Below, piece after piece: positions 22,507 through 34,186 of a stretch of 64,000 bases of DNA. The notes below the pieces were generated by a model that was given only the letters and a program-made list of their open reading frames with translations, had not been told where the DNA came from and did not search any database. The stretch covers positions 1 to 64,000 of the forward strand of contig JABJIE010000063.1 of the NCBI GenBank assembly GCA_018661505.1, written 5' to 3'. The position numbers and the translations under genes are program-made. This stretch comes from Lentimicrobiaceae bacterium. Its GTDB lineage: Bacteria; Bacteroidota; Bacteroidia; Bacteroidales; F082. The stretch's first letter is position 1. The number at the start of each line of letters is the position of its first letter.

Positions 22507-23856
22507 TTGAAAGACTTAACTACAGGTAAAGAAGGTAATAAAATTCTAAATTTTGCATTGCCGATGCTACTGGGAAATGTGTTTCAACAAATGTATAACA
22601 TTGTTGATAGCATAATAGTGGGTAAGGTTTTAGGTGATGAGGCATTGGCAGCAGTTGGCGCAAACTTCCCTTTTATTTTCGCATTAATTTCTTTTGTGGT
22701 AGGTATTGCAATTGGAGCGACTGTTATAATATCTCAATATTACGGGGCTAAACAAATGGACAATGTAAAAAAAACAATTGATACATTGTACATATTTATG
22801 TTTTTTGCTTCCGTATTTATTACCACTGTTGGTATTTTAATGAGTGGGTGGATATTCCAAATTATCGATCTTCCAAATTCCGTTAAACCGATGGCAATTG
22901 AATACTTTAAGGTTTATGCTATTGGATTTATATTTTTCTTTGGCTTTCAAGGTACAAGTGCCATTCTAAGAGGACTTGGTGACTCCAAAACTCCAGTTTA
23001 CTTCCTCATAATTTCAACTATTATGAATATTGCTTTGGATATTCTATTTGTTGTGGTCTTCAAGTGGGGCATCGAGGGAGTTGCTGCTGCAACCGTAATA
23101 TCACAAGCAGGAGCATTCTTTACAATTATATGGTATCTTAATAGATATCACTCATTCATGGACTTTTCACCTTCAAAAATGAGGTTTGATAAAAGTATTT
23201 TCAAGAAAAGCTTAAAAATAGGATTACCATCTGGCGTTCAGCAAACATTTGTATCATTAGGTTTCCTTGCACTTTACAGAATTGTAAACATTTTTGGTGT
23301 ACCTACCATCGCTGCTTACACCATTGCCATGAGAATAGATTCATTTGCTGTGATGCCTGCAATGAATTTTTCAGCTGCAATTTCAACATTTGTTGGTCAA
23401 AATATAGGTGCAAATAAGTTTGAAAGATTAGGACGTGGACTAAAATCAACATTATTAATGATAAATTCGATATCATTGATGATAACCATAATAGCCTTGT
23501 TATTTGCAGGACCTCTAATAAGTATGTTTACGGATAGTCAAGAGGTAGTAAATATTGGCAAACAGTATATTTACATTGTAACTCCCTTCTATATAGTGTT
23601 TAGTACTATGTTTATTTTTAATGGACTGCTGCGAGGTGCTGGGGCAACCCTTATACCGATGATAATAACCATACTTGCATTGTGGGGTATTAGGGTTCCG
23701 ATATCATGGTTACTAAGCAATGAAATAGGTAGTAATGGAATTTGGTGGGGAATTCCAATAGCATGGATTTTTGGAGTTATATCTGTTTATATTTACTATT
23801 TATCTGGTAAATGGAAGAAGAATGCTGTTGTTAAACATGGCAATGCAGATGATTAA
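22507..23856 (+). CDS. MATE family efflux transporter
   Basis: TTG start; GKEGNKILNFALPMLLGNVFQQMYNIVDSIIVGKVLGDEALAAVGA, MATE signature. Confidence 0.93.
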   Translation: MKDLTTGKEGNKILNFALPMLLGNVFQQMYNIVDSIIVGKVLGDEALAAVGANFPFIFALISFVVGIAIGATVIISQYYGAKQMDNVKKTIDTLYIFMFFASVFITTVGILMSGWIFQIIDLPNSVKPMAIEYFKVYAIGFIFFFGFQGTSAILRGLGDSKTPVYFLIISTIMNIALDILFVVVFKWGIEGVAAATVISQAGAFFTIIWYLNRYHSFMDFSPSKMRFDKSIFKKSLKIGLPSGVQQTFVSLGFLALYRIVNIFGVPTIAAYTIAMRIDSFAVMPAMNFSAAISTFVGQNIGANKFERLGRGLKSTLLMINSISLMITIIALLFAGPLISMFTDSQEVVNIGKQYIYIVTPFYIVFSTMFIFNGLLRGAGATLIPMIITILALWGIRVPISWLLSNEIGSNGIWWGIPIAWIFGVISVYIYYLSGKWKKNAVVKHGNADD

Positions 23857-23896
23857 CCAATAACCAAATCCATTATATTTGTCATAAATTGCACCC

Positions 23897-24271
23897 ATGG
23901 CAAATAAATTTTCCTTAAAAGAACGTATTAGAAGTTTTAATAATGCTCTTAATGGTTTCCGCTCCGTATTATACACCCAACACAATTTTCTCATTCATAT
24001 TTTACTTGGAGTCATAGCTATATTAATGGGTATTATCCTAGAAATAAGTCTTATGGAATGGATCGCCATTGTGATTGTGATATCCGTGGTTTTATCAGCA
24101 GAAATATTTAATACTGCCATAGAACTACTTGTTGACTATATATCTATGGAAAAGAATGATGTGGCTCGTGACATTAAAGATATTAGTGCGGCTGCAGTAT
24201 TATTAATATCAATGGGTGCCCTTGTTACAGGACTTGTTATTTTTATTCCCAAATTAATTCCTCTATTATGA
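23897..24271 (+). CDS. dgkA: Diacylglycerol kinase family protein
   Basis: Three-TM DgkA-like with SAEIFNTAIELLVDYIS motif. Confidence 0.88.
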   Translation: MANKFSLKERIRSFNNALNGFRSVLYTQHNFLIHILLGVIAILMGIILEISLMEWIAIVIVISVVLSAEIFNTAIELLVDYISMEKNDVARDIKDISAAAVLLISMGALVTGLVIFIPKLIPLL

Positions 24272-25107
24272 AAATTTTAGCAGATAGTGGGTCCACAAAA
24301 ACATCATGGGCCTTCATTGAAAATGATAAGGTTATATCTACTAAAAATACCTCAGGTTTTAATCCTTATTACTATGATGATGAAATATTACTAGAAATAA
24401 TTGATAACGAATTATTACCAAAACTAAAGGATTATTTCATTGCTGAAATATACTTTTATGGTGCAGGTTGTTCAACTAAAGAGAACTGTCTTAGAGTAAA
24501 AAATGCCCTTTCCAGCAGATTCAAAAATGCTACTATATTAATTAACCATGATTTAGCAGGTGCGGCTACAGCTCTTCTTAAAAACCAAAAAGGCATTGCA
24601 TGTATTTTAGGCACTGGTTCAAACTCATGCTTATGGGATGGTAAAAGCGTCATATCCAATGTTCCGTCATTGGGCTATATGCTTGGTGATGAGGGTAGTG
24701 GCACATATATTGGAATGAAAATACTCAAGGGTATTCTTGAAAATAAAGCACCAAAGGAAATACATGACAAGTTCCTAAAAGAGTCGGGATTAACTTTTGA
24801 GAAAATTTTAAATAAAATTTACGATGAACATCAGCCAAATAGGTTTTTTGCTAACATAAGTATGTTTGCAGGAAAAAATATAACCAATACTTGGATAAGA
24901 AAACAGGTATTAGATTCATTTGATGATTTCATTACCAACCAAATCTCACATTACCCAAACTATAAATCAAGTCATATATGCTTCACTGGTTCAGTTGCCT
25001 ATTACTTTAAGGACATACTATATGAATCATTGACAATCAAGGGTATTGGCATGGGTATAATACTAAAAGAGCCCATGGAAGGTCTTATTGAATTTCACAC
25101 TCCATAG
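24268..25107 (+). CDS. BadF/BadG/BcrA/BcrD-type ATPase, N-acetylglucosamine kinase-like
   Basis: LADSGSTKTSWAFIE, ILGTGSNSCLWDG, GYMLGDEGSGTYIG. Confidence 0.85.
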   Translation: MKILADSGSTKTSWAFIENDKVISTKNTSGFNPYYYDDEILLEIIDNELLPKLKDYFIAEIYFYGAGCSTKENCLRVKNALSSRFKNATILINHDLAGAATALLKNQKGIACILGTGSNSCLWDGKSVISNVPSLGYMLGDEGSGTYIGMKILKGILENKAPKEIHDKFLKESGLTFEKILNKIYDEHQPNRFFANISMFAGKNITNTWIRKQVLDSFDDFITNQISHYPNYKSSHICFTGSVAYYFKDILYESLTIKGIGMGIILKEPMEGLIEFHTP

Positions 25108-25180
25108 ATTAATTTAATTTTTTATTTAAAAATTGGTGTTTACGTCGAAACTAAACATATAGCAATCCGTATATATTGTC

Positions 25181-25188
25181 TAACTTTG
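25181..25188 (+). promoter_or_regulatory. Candidate -7 element TAACTTTG upstream of rel homologue
   Basis: Perfect TAnnTTTG, 18 bp before ATG. Confidence 0.4.
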
Positions 25189-25205
25189 TTGTTTAATGGT
25201 ATACC

Positions 25206-27440
25206 ATGTCCGTAAGTGTAATAAATAATGAACAAGAAAGGCTTGAAATACTCAGGCAATACAAACGTCTTATTGAGGTTTGGCATACTCGCAAAAACAC
25301 TCAAGACAAATGGCTTGTACGTAAAGCTTTTCGTCTTGCTGCAGATGCTCACAAGGATATGCGTCGTAAATCCGGAGAACCTTTCATTTTACATCCGATA
25401 TCAGTTGCAATAATTGCTGCAAAAGATATTGGTTTGGGACGTACATCTATTATTTCAGCTCTTCTTCATGACACAATTGAAGATACTGAAATGCGGTTAG
25501 AGGATATTGGAAACCAATTTGGCAAAGAGGTTGCAAACATAATTGATGGTCTAACTAAAATAAACGAGATATCTATTTCTAACTCTACTGCACAGGCTGA
25601 AACTATAAAAAAGCTACTATTCACCCTATCTGATGATGTAAGAGTTATATTAATCAAATTAGCGGATAGAGTCCACAATATGAGAACTCTAGAAAGCTTA
25701 CCCCGTGATAAACAGCTCAGAGTAGTATCTGAAACACAATACATTTACGCACCACTTGCATTTCGACTTGGTTTATATGCCATAAAAAGTGAACTTGAGG
25801 AGTTATCTTTTAAGTATTCTCAACCAAAATTATATAATGAGATTCAGGGTAATATCCAAAGTAGTGAGGAAGATAGATTATTATCATTTAACGTTCTGAA
25901 AAAGGTTCTAACAAATGAGCTAAAAAAGATTAATTGCGATGTTGATATAAGGTTAAATGTTAAAACCGCATATTCCATATGGCAAAAGATGCGAAAGCAA
26001 GAAATATCCTTTGAAAATATTTATAACAAATACTCCATAGATATAATATTAAATGGAGAAACTACGGACGAAAAGTTAATTTGCTGGTCAGCATATTCAA
26101 TTATAACTAATATATATCGGTCAAATAGTAACAGATTACGAGATTGGATAAGTACTCCCAAGGCAAACGGTTATGAAGCTATACATACTACAATAATGAA
26201 TCCTTATGGGAAATGGGTAGATGTGCACATACGAAGTAAGCGTATGGATGAGATAGCAAATAAAGGATATGCAGCATATTGGAAATATAAAGAACTTGGT
26301 AAAATAGATACAAGTTTGGAGAATTGGCTGAACAGAACACGGCTCCTACTGGAAGAAAATGATGAGAATACTTTTGACTTCATTAGAGACTTCAGAAGCA
26401 ATCTATTCTCTGATGAAATTTTTGTCTTCACACCTGCGGGAAAGATGATGAATATGGCAGCAGGAGCAACGGTTCTTGATTTTGCATATGCCATCCACAC
26501 AGACATAGGAAACCAATGTATTGGTGCAAACATAAGCCATAGAATTGCTCCTTTGGGATATAAGTTGAGTTCCGGAGATCAGGTAGAAATAATTACTTCA
26601 AAAATACAATCCCCATCCGAAGAATGGTTCAAATATGTTGTTACAGCCAGAGCTAAATCAAGAATTACTGATGCGATCAAACAAGCACGAAAGAAATATA
26701 AATCAGATGGTAGAAAAAAATTATCTGATTACTTCAAACAATTAAATATTGAAGATAATAAAATTAGCCTCAACAAGCTTAAGACAGCCATCAATGTAAA
26801 GAGCAGTGTAAATTTGTATTATTATGTTGCTCAGAAGATGATTGGGCTAAAAGAAATTAAAGAGGTGATGCAACCTGGTGAAAGTAGATTAGGATGGATA
26901 AAGAATCTCAGGATTCCTTTCACTAGGTCAAAACTTGAAACAAATGGTTCCGAAATTGAACAAGAAAGTAATAATCCTAAACCCCAAAAAAATGAGCAGT
27001 ATATTTCAGACTTTACATCTCTAGATTACATAGTTTCTGACTGTTGCAATCCATTGCCGGGTGATAATGTTATGGGACTAGTTTTCCCAAATGAACCAAT
27101 TCAAATTCATCAAACAACATGTGAAGATGCCATTAGATTAATGTCGCAGCATGGAAAAAATATTGTTAAGGCTAAGTGGAAACAAAAAGCTGGAATAACA
27201 TTCTTAGCTGGTATTAATATTAAGGCGGCTGATAATCAAGGTATAATGCAAGAAATTATTGGTGTAATCTCTGGAGAATTTAAAATCAATACCAGATCAT
27301 TTCATTTAGATGCTCACGAAGGAATTGCAAATATCGATGTAACCATATATGTTTCCAGTACTAGCATATTAAAAAAACTAATGGCCAAACTTAAAAAGGT
27401 TAGCTCAATAATAAAGATAACACGACTTGATAAAATTTAG
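25206..27440 (+). CDS. RelA/SpoT homologue: HD hydrolase intact, synthetase domain apparently degenerate, TGS and ACT domains present
   Basis: HD: LLHDTIEDTE, KLADRVHNMRTL; synthetase-like region 25930-26290; TGS FVFTPAGKMMNMAAGATVLDFAYAIHTDIG; C-terminal ACT. Confidence 0.92.
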   Translation: MSVSVINNEQERLEILRQYKRLIEVWHTRKNTQDKWLVRKAFRLAADAHKDMRRKSGEPFILHPISVAIIAAKDIGLGRTSIISALLHDTIEDTEMRLEDIGNQFGKEVANIIDGLTKINEISISNSTAQAETIKKLLFTLSDDVRVILIKLADRVHNMRTLESLPRDKQLRVVSETQYIYAPLAFRLGLYAIKSELEELSFKYSQPKLYNEIQGNIQSSEEDRLLSFNVLKKVLTNELKKINCDVDIRLNVKTAYSIWQKMRKQEISFENIYNKYSIDIILNGETTDEKLICWSAYSIITNIYRSNSNRLRDWISTPKANGYEAIHTTIMNPYGKWVDVHIRSKRMDEIANKGYAAYWKYKELGKIDTSLENWLNRTRLLLEENDENTFDFIRDFRSNLFSDEIFVFTPAGKMMNMAAGATVLDFAYAIHTDIGNQCIGANISHRIAPLGYKLSSGDQVEIITSKIQSPSEEWFKYVVTARAKSRITDAIKQARKKYKSDGRKKLSDYFKQLNIEDNKISLNKLKTAINVKSSVNLYYYVAQKMIGLKEIKEVMQPGESRLGWIKNLRIPFTRSKLETNGSEIEQESNNPKPQKNEQYISDFTSLDYIVSDCCNPLPGDNVMGLVFPNEPIQIHQTTCEDAIRLMSQHGKNIVKAKWKQKAGITFLAGINIKAADNQGIMQEIIGVISGEFKINTRSFHLDAHEGIANIDVTIYVSSTSILKKLMAKLKKVSSIIKITRLDKI

Positions 27441-27522
27441 GTTCAAACGATTAATTTTAGATTCGGTGGCCTTGGGTTTAAATTGATTTATTTATAGCTG
27501 AAAAATATTTTTTATCTTCTAT

Positions 27523-27530
27523 TATCTTTG
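27523..27530 (+). promoter_or_regulatory. Candidate -7 element TATCTTTG upstream of fur
   Basis: Perfect TAnnTTTG about 75 bp before the ATG at 27605. Confidence 0.4.
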
Positions 27531-27604
27531 TGAGATATTTATAATTTTTTATAGTTATATCAGATAGAATAATTTTGTTAATTTTACCCGCAAAATACCC
27601 GATA

Positions 27605-28069
27605 ATGAAATTAAATTCCAAGAATGATACCTATGAATCAGTAAACAAACTATTTACTGAACATCTGGAGTCTAAAGGTTATAGGAAAACACCGGAGCGC
27701 TACACCATCCTTAAGGAAATTTATGCTACAGATGGGCACTTTGATATTGAAACCCTATACATTAGGATGAAGAACAATAAGTACAGAGTTAGTAGAGCAA
27801 CACTTTATAATACCATTGAGCTACTTCTGGATTGTAACCTTGTTACAAAACATCAATTTGGAAATAATTGTGCACAATTTGAGAGATCCTTCAAGTTCAA
27901 ACAACATGATCATTTTGTTTGTACTGAAGATGGAAGAGTATTGGAATTCTGTGATCCAAGAATCCAGGAGATACAAACATCTGTGGAGGATTTACTTGGT
28001 GTTGAGGTAGCATATCACTCTCTGACATTCTATGGAAAATGTAAGACACACAAAAAAGAAAATAGTTAG
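27605..28069 (+). CDS. fur: Fur family transcriptional regulator
   Basis: GYRKTPERYTILKEIYATDGHFDIETLYIRMKNNKYRVSRATLYNTIELLLDCNLV; HDHFVC; start corrected to ATG at 27605. Confidence 0.88.
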   Translation: MKLNSKNDTYESVNKLFTEHLESKGYRKTPERYTILKEIYATDGHFDIETLYIRMKNNKYRVSRATLYNTIELLLDCNLVTKHQFGNNCAQFERSFKFKQHDHFVCTEDGRVLEFCDPRIQEIQTSVEDLLGVEVAYHSLTFYGKCKTHKKENS

Positions 28070-28128
28070 TAAGTTTTAATAACTAATTCATCTGAAATAT
28101 GGCAAATTCTTAAATTTGCTTCAATATC

Positions 28129-28157
28129 AACCCTGTTAGAAATCACAGGGTTTTTTA
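28129..28157 (+). terminator. Rho-independent terminator downstream of fur
   Basis: AACCCTGT-TAGAAATC-ACAGGGTT-TTTT. Confidence 0.75.
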
Positions 28158-28187
28158 TTGTAATAAGAAATCAATATTCCACTTTAA

Positions 28188-29507
<1,320 letters not shown>

Positions 29508-29509
29508 AC

Positions 29510-31540
29510 TTACTTATTGCAATATCTTTTAATCACATTATAAGCCTCACTAAGTCCCAGCTCACCTGCTTTACTCAAATCCTTGCATGCAAGTTTGGGC
29601 TCATTTACATATAATAATGTTAAAGCCCTATTATAATATGCTTCAGCTAGATTAGGCTGTAATTTTATTGCCATTGAGTAATCATCAATTGCACGTTGAT
29701 ATTTTTTAAGGCTTAGTTTCACATTTGCCATGTTATAGTATACATAAGGTAAGGATGGATTTATTCTAACTACCTCAGCATAATCATTTAAAACCTTGTT
29801 ATGGGTTGGAACGACAACATTATTATTTGGACTTCCCCCAATGGAACTTCTACTCACTGTTATTGAATTTGTATACATCATATCAGAATATATAAATTCA
29901 TCCATCTCATGCTGAAGTGTCCCACGATTAAAATATGCATATGAAATTGATGGATCATAGTCTAGTGCATTATCATATGCATTAATTGCTGTTGAATAAT
30001 TTTGCAACATCCCATTTACTGTCCCCTTTAGAAAAAAAGCTCCTGCGGTATCTCCTGAAATTAATATTGTACTATCAATTCTTTCCAACTCCATCATCGC
30101 TATATCCTTACTCACTGGCCATTCTCGGGTAGTAAAAACAAATCTAATTCCAAGATTATTATCAGCATTAAATGCACTTATGTTTTCATCATAATATTCA
30201 TACTGCTTATATAGCATATATAATGAATCAGGCAGGTTAAATGCATAGATTAAATGAAAGTTTGACTTGGGTACTATGTTTATTCTGTCAAATTGCACCC
30301 TACCCTTTTGCATATCGCCATTCACAAAATCTGCCTCGAATTCAATTATCTTATTAAAATAAGCTGAATCAGCATACCTCATATATAAAGCCTTTAAATC
30401 AACAGTTGGGTCATTGGCATCTGCAATTATCTGCTCGGCTCTTTTTTTGTCTTCAAGTGCACCCTTCTTATCATTTAATCCATTTCTGACAGCAGATCTA
30501 TTAATATATGCTCCAGCAAAATCAGGAAATATATCAATCGCTATATTAAGATCATTCTGAGCTTCCATATACCTCCCTTGCATAAAGTGTATGCTTGCCC
30601 TATTATAATATGCATAAACATTAAACGGATTTAAGGTAGATACTTGATTATAAGCATCTATGGCCTCTTCATACTTTTTAGATGCGCCATAAACAATTGC
30701 AAGGTTATAATATGTGAGAGCATTATTCTTGTCATAATCCAACACTTTATAATAATCAGATATGGTATTTAATGTGTCCTTTAGTTTAAGATTTGTAAGA
30801 GCTCTTTGAAAATAAACAAAGGGATTATCGTCGTCTAACTTAATGGCATGATTATAATCAACCAATGCAGATTCAAGGCTATCTAGTTCATATTTTATCA
30901 TGCCTCGCTTAACCCATACATCTACATTAAAATAATCAAGGTTTATGGCCTTATTTATATCTTCCAAAGCTTGCTCGTTCTTATTTATCAGATGCTTTGC
31001 CACACCTCTATTTAACCATGCTGACGGAGTATTTCTCTTAATATTTAGTGATGATGTAAAATCTTCTATTGCTCCTTCATAATCATGTAGGTGCATTTTA
31101 GTATCTCCCCGCGCCAAAAATATTTCATGATTAAATGGATCTATTTCTAAGGCTTTATCATAATCGCTTATGGCATGAGCATAATCGAGTAATCTATCAT
31201 ATGAAATTCCACGATACTGATATGCTCTAGAATATAATGGGTGTAATTTTACAGTTTTGGTAAAATCAGCGACTGCTCCCCGGTAATCACCAAGGCTAAA
31301 TTTTGCAATTCCCCTAAGAAAATATGCCTCAAAGGCATCTTTTTTTGACCTCACTGCTGTATTCAGACTTTTTATGGCCGCAACATATTTTTCCTGTTGA
31401 AGTTCTGTTTGCCCCTTTGAAATGAAATGATTATAGTTTATCTGGCTACTTAATGAGATTGAAATAAGAAAAAAGGTTAATAAAATTAAAAATCTTAAAC
31501 CCCTCATAGTTATCATATTCAAAATATAACTTAGCATCAC
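29510..31540 (-). CDS. Tetratricopeptide repeat protein
   Basis: Signal peptide followed by many canonical TPRs (AYFLRGIAKFSLGDYRGAVADFTKTVKLHP...). Confidence 0.9.
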   Translation of the reverse strand: MMLSYILNMITMRGLRFLILLTFFLISISLSSQINYNHFISKGQTELQQEKYVAAIKSLNTAVRSKKDAFEAYFLRGIAKFSLGDYRGAVADFTKTVKLHPLYSRAYQYRGISYDRLLDYAHAISDYDKALEIDPFNHEIFLARGDTKMHLHDYEGAIEDFTSSLNIKRNTPSAWLNRGVAKHLINKNEQALEDINKAINLDYFNVDVWVKRGMIKYELDSLESALVDYNHAIKLDDDNPFVYFQRALTNLKLKDTLNTISDYYKVLDYDKNNALTYYNLAIVYGASKKYEEAIDAYNQVSTLNPFNVYAYYNRASIHFMQGRYMEAQNDLNIAIDIFPDFAGAYINRSAVRNGLNDKKGALEDKKRAEQIIADANDPTVDLKALYMRYADSAYFNKIIEFEADFVNGDMQKGRVQFDRINIVPKSNFHLIYAFNLPDSLYMLYKQYEYYDENISAFNADNNLGIRFVFTTREWPVSKDIAMMELERIDSTILISGDTAGAFFLKGTVNGMLQNYSTAINAYDNALDYDPSISYAYFNRGTLQHEMDEFIYSDMMYTNSITVSRSSIGGSPNNNVVVPTHNKVLNDYAEVVRINPSLPYVYYNMANVKLSLKKYQRAIDDYSMAIKLQPNLAEAYYNRALTLLYVNEPKLACKDLSKAGELGLSEAYNVIKRYCNK

Positions 31541-31542
31541 AA

Positions 31543-33603
31543 CTAGGATCGGGATTTTTTATTTAGATAGTTGTATATATCAAATTGAGACCTTATTTTG
31601 ATGTTATTTTTCCTATCCACATAAGCATTAATAGTATTTGTATTAACTAGTCTAGCTTTAACATTATCACCTAATTGTATTTTTAATATATCCATTATTT
31701 CACTCTTTAATGCATCATCGTATATTGGACAAGCCGTTTCAAACCTATGGTCAAAATTACGTGCCATCCAGTCTGCAGAAGAAATATAATAGAGTGGATC
31801 ACCGTCGTTGGCAAAGACCTGTATTCTCGAATGTTCTAGGTACTTATCAACTATACTAATTACCCTTATGTTATCACTAAGGCCTTTTACCTGAGGGATA
31901 AGAACACAAATACCTCTACAAATAATATCAATCTTCACACCAGCTCGTGACGCCTGATATAGTTTATTTACAATTTTAGTATCAACAATATTGTTAAGCT
32001 TAATTATCATCCATGCTTCTTTTCCCAATTTAGCATTTCTTATCTCCTTATTTATCAGGCTATTAAATCCACTTCTAAGCTGATGAGGCGATACCATCAT
32101 ATGCTTAAATTTTGGTAGATTGAAGGGCATCTCAAACATTTGAAATAACATGTTAGCTTCATTTCCAATATTTTGATTAGCAGTAAGCAGGCTAGTGTCA
32201 GAATAAATTTTGGCCGTTGACTCGTTGAAGTTACCAGTACTTATATATGTGTAGAAAATATTCTTCCCATTTTCCTTACGTCTTATTAGTAATAATTTAC
32301 TGTGAACTTTATAACCCGGAAGGGTATTTATAATTTTAACCCCCTCCTCTCTTAACTTACGAGTCCAAAAAATATTAGCTCTCTCATCGAATCTGGCTTG
32401 GATTTCTAGAAACACTGTTACATTCTTTCCATTTCTTGCAGCGTTTATAAGAGCTTGAATTACATTTGAATCCTTTGCAGCTCTGTAAAAAGTCATTTTT
32501 ATGGATCGTACTTTAGTATCAATTGAAGCTTCTCTTAGAAGATCCACTATGTATTGGAAAGATTGATAGGGAAAATGTAAAAGAATATCCCTTTGTCTTA
32601 TGGTTTTAATAATACTAGTTCTCTCCTTTAATAGCGGATGGGTTAATGGTTTTGTTTTTTTGTAGACAAGACTCTTGGATCCTATTTTTGGAAAAGACAT
32701 AAAGTCCTTTAGATTGTGGTATTTACCTCCTCCTCTAAGGTTATCCGATTTTGTGATATTAAATTTATGCAATAATCTAGAAAGAAAGAACTCAGGAATA
32801 TCCTTATCATAAACAAACCTTACGGGTGCGCCTTTTTTACGCTTTTTGACGCTATCACTCATTTGCTCAATGAAGCTCTTACTGATATCATTATCGATAT
32901 CTAACTCGGCATCACGTGTAAATTTTATGGTATAGGCCTTGAATAAGTCAAACCCAAAAGGACCAAATATTTCACCCATACAATACCTCATAACATCATC
33001 GAGCATAATAATGTAACTATTACTATTATCTGATGGTATTATTAGAAATCGTGATATAACGTCGCTAGGTACCATTATGAGAGCATAGTCATCTTCTTTT
33101 TTCTTGGAAGAGTCCTTTAAACTCACGCCTAAATATGTTGCATTATCCTGAAGGGCATCTGAATTTATTATGTTCTTTAGCATTATGGGAAATAGGTGCG
33201 GGATAACTTTTGTTTTAAAATAATCCTGAACAAAATCTCCTTGCTTTTTGTTTAATTGTTTTTCATCAAGAAATATAATCCCATGAGCTTTTAACTCCTC
33301 AACTATTTGATCAAATGTTTGATTATATAACTTTTCTTGTTCCTCAACTTTTGCATTAATCTGCTTGAGTATGGATGATGCATTAATATTTGTTTTTTTA
33401 CCCTTTTTGTTTTGAATGCGTGCCAATCGCCTCATTGAGGCAACTCTTACTCTGAAAAATTCATCACGATTATTGGAGAATATACCAAGAAACTTTAACC
33501 TCTCGATTATGGGATTATTCACATCCATTGCTTCTTGAAGCACACGCTCATTGAAGTGTAACCAGGATATTTCTCTATTTATGATACGCTTTCTATTGCT
33601 CAT
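31543..33603 (-). CDS. ppk1: Polyphosphate kinase 1
   Basis: REISWLHFNERVLQEA, SNNRDEFFRVRVASMRR, KVHSKLLLIRR, STGNFNESTAKIYSDTSLLT. Confidence 0.95.
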   Translation of the reverse strand: MSNRKRIINREISWLHFNERVLQEAMDVNNPIIERLKFLGIFSNNRDEFFRVRVASMRRLARIQNKKGKKTNINASSILKQINAKVEEQEKLYNQTFDQIVEELKAHGIIFLDEKQLNKKQGDFVQDYFKTKVIPHLFPIMLKNIINSDALQDNATYLGVSLKDSSKKKEDDYALIMVPSDVISRFLIIPSDNSNSYIIMLDDVMRYCMGEIFGPFGFDLFKAYTIKFTRDAELDIDNDISKSFIEQMSDSVKKRKKGAPVRFVYDKDIPEFFLSRLLHKFNITKSDNLRGGGKYHNLKDFMSFPKIGSKSLVYKKTKPLTHPLLKERTSIIKTIRQRDILLHFPYQSFQYIVDLLREASIDTKVRSIKMTFYRAAKDSNVIQALINAARNGKNVTVFLEIQARFDERANIFWTRKLREEGVKIINTLPGYKVHSKLLLIRRKENGKNIFYTYISTGNFNESTAKIYSDTSLLTANQNIGNEANMLFQMFEMPFNLPKFKHMMVSPHQLRSGFNSLINKEIRNAKLGKEAWMIIKLNNIVDTKIVNKLYQASRAGVKIDIICRGICVLIPQVKGLSDNIRVISIVDKYLEHSRIQVFANDGDPLYYISSADWMARNFDHRFETACPIYDDALKSEIMDILKIQLGDNVKARLVNTNTINAYVDRKNNIKIRSQFDIYNYLNKKSRS

Positions 33604-34097
33604 TAGGGCAGCATACTGGGAAAAACAACAAAGTTAACTTTAAATTTCGCATCAGGTATTTTATCCCATTCGTCGGTTTCAAATCTTATGGATACAGCAC
33701 CAGTTGTGGGAAGGTTGTCAATGCTAGGATTTACAAATTCGTTTACTAAATATGTGAATGTTGGGTTATGCCCCACTAACATTAATGAATTAATTTTATT
33801 ATCACAAGAAAATATTTCTGAATAAATATCATCAGTATCAGCATGATAAATAGATTTTTTCGCTATGATATTATCAATATTATAACCTATACCGCCTGCG
33901 ATTATTTTAGCAGTATCAAGGGCCCTTTTAGCTGTACTTGATAGTATTAATTCTGGCATAAGGCCATATTCTATTAAGTAACTAACTACCTTGTTTGTTC
34001 TCTTCACCCCAACATTCTTGAGCGATCTGTCGTGATCTGATAAGTCAAAATTACTCCAAGATGATTTTGCATGACGAACTAAAGTGAGTAATTTCAT
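33603..34097 (-). CDS. sixA: SixA-type histidine phosphatase
   Basis: LVRHAKSSWSNFDLSDHDRSL, LVGHNPTF; overlaps ppk1 start. Confidence 0.88.
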   Translation of the reverse strand: MKLLTLVRHAKSSWSNFDLSDHDRSLKNVGVKRTNKVVSYLIEYGLMPELILSSTAKRALDTAKIIAGGIGYNIDNIIAKKSIYHADTDDIYSEIFSCDNKINSLMLVGHNPTFTYLVNEFVNPSIDNLPTTGAVSIRFETDEWDKIPDAKFKVNFVVFPSMLP

Positions 34098-34186
34098 AAT
34101 CTTCGTGTAATAAATTACATGACAGTTTATTGCAATAACAAGTTACATTAAAATTGTCTTGTAAACTTGATTATAGGTAAACCATA

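Noticed and set aside
26204-26533. 109-aa antisense ORF opposite the rel homologue
   Set aside because: Shadow ORF of a conserved TGS/synthetase region.
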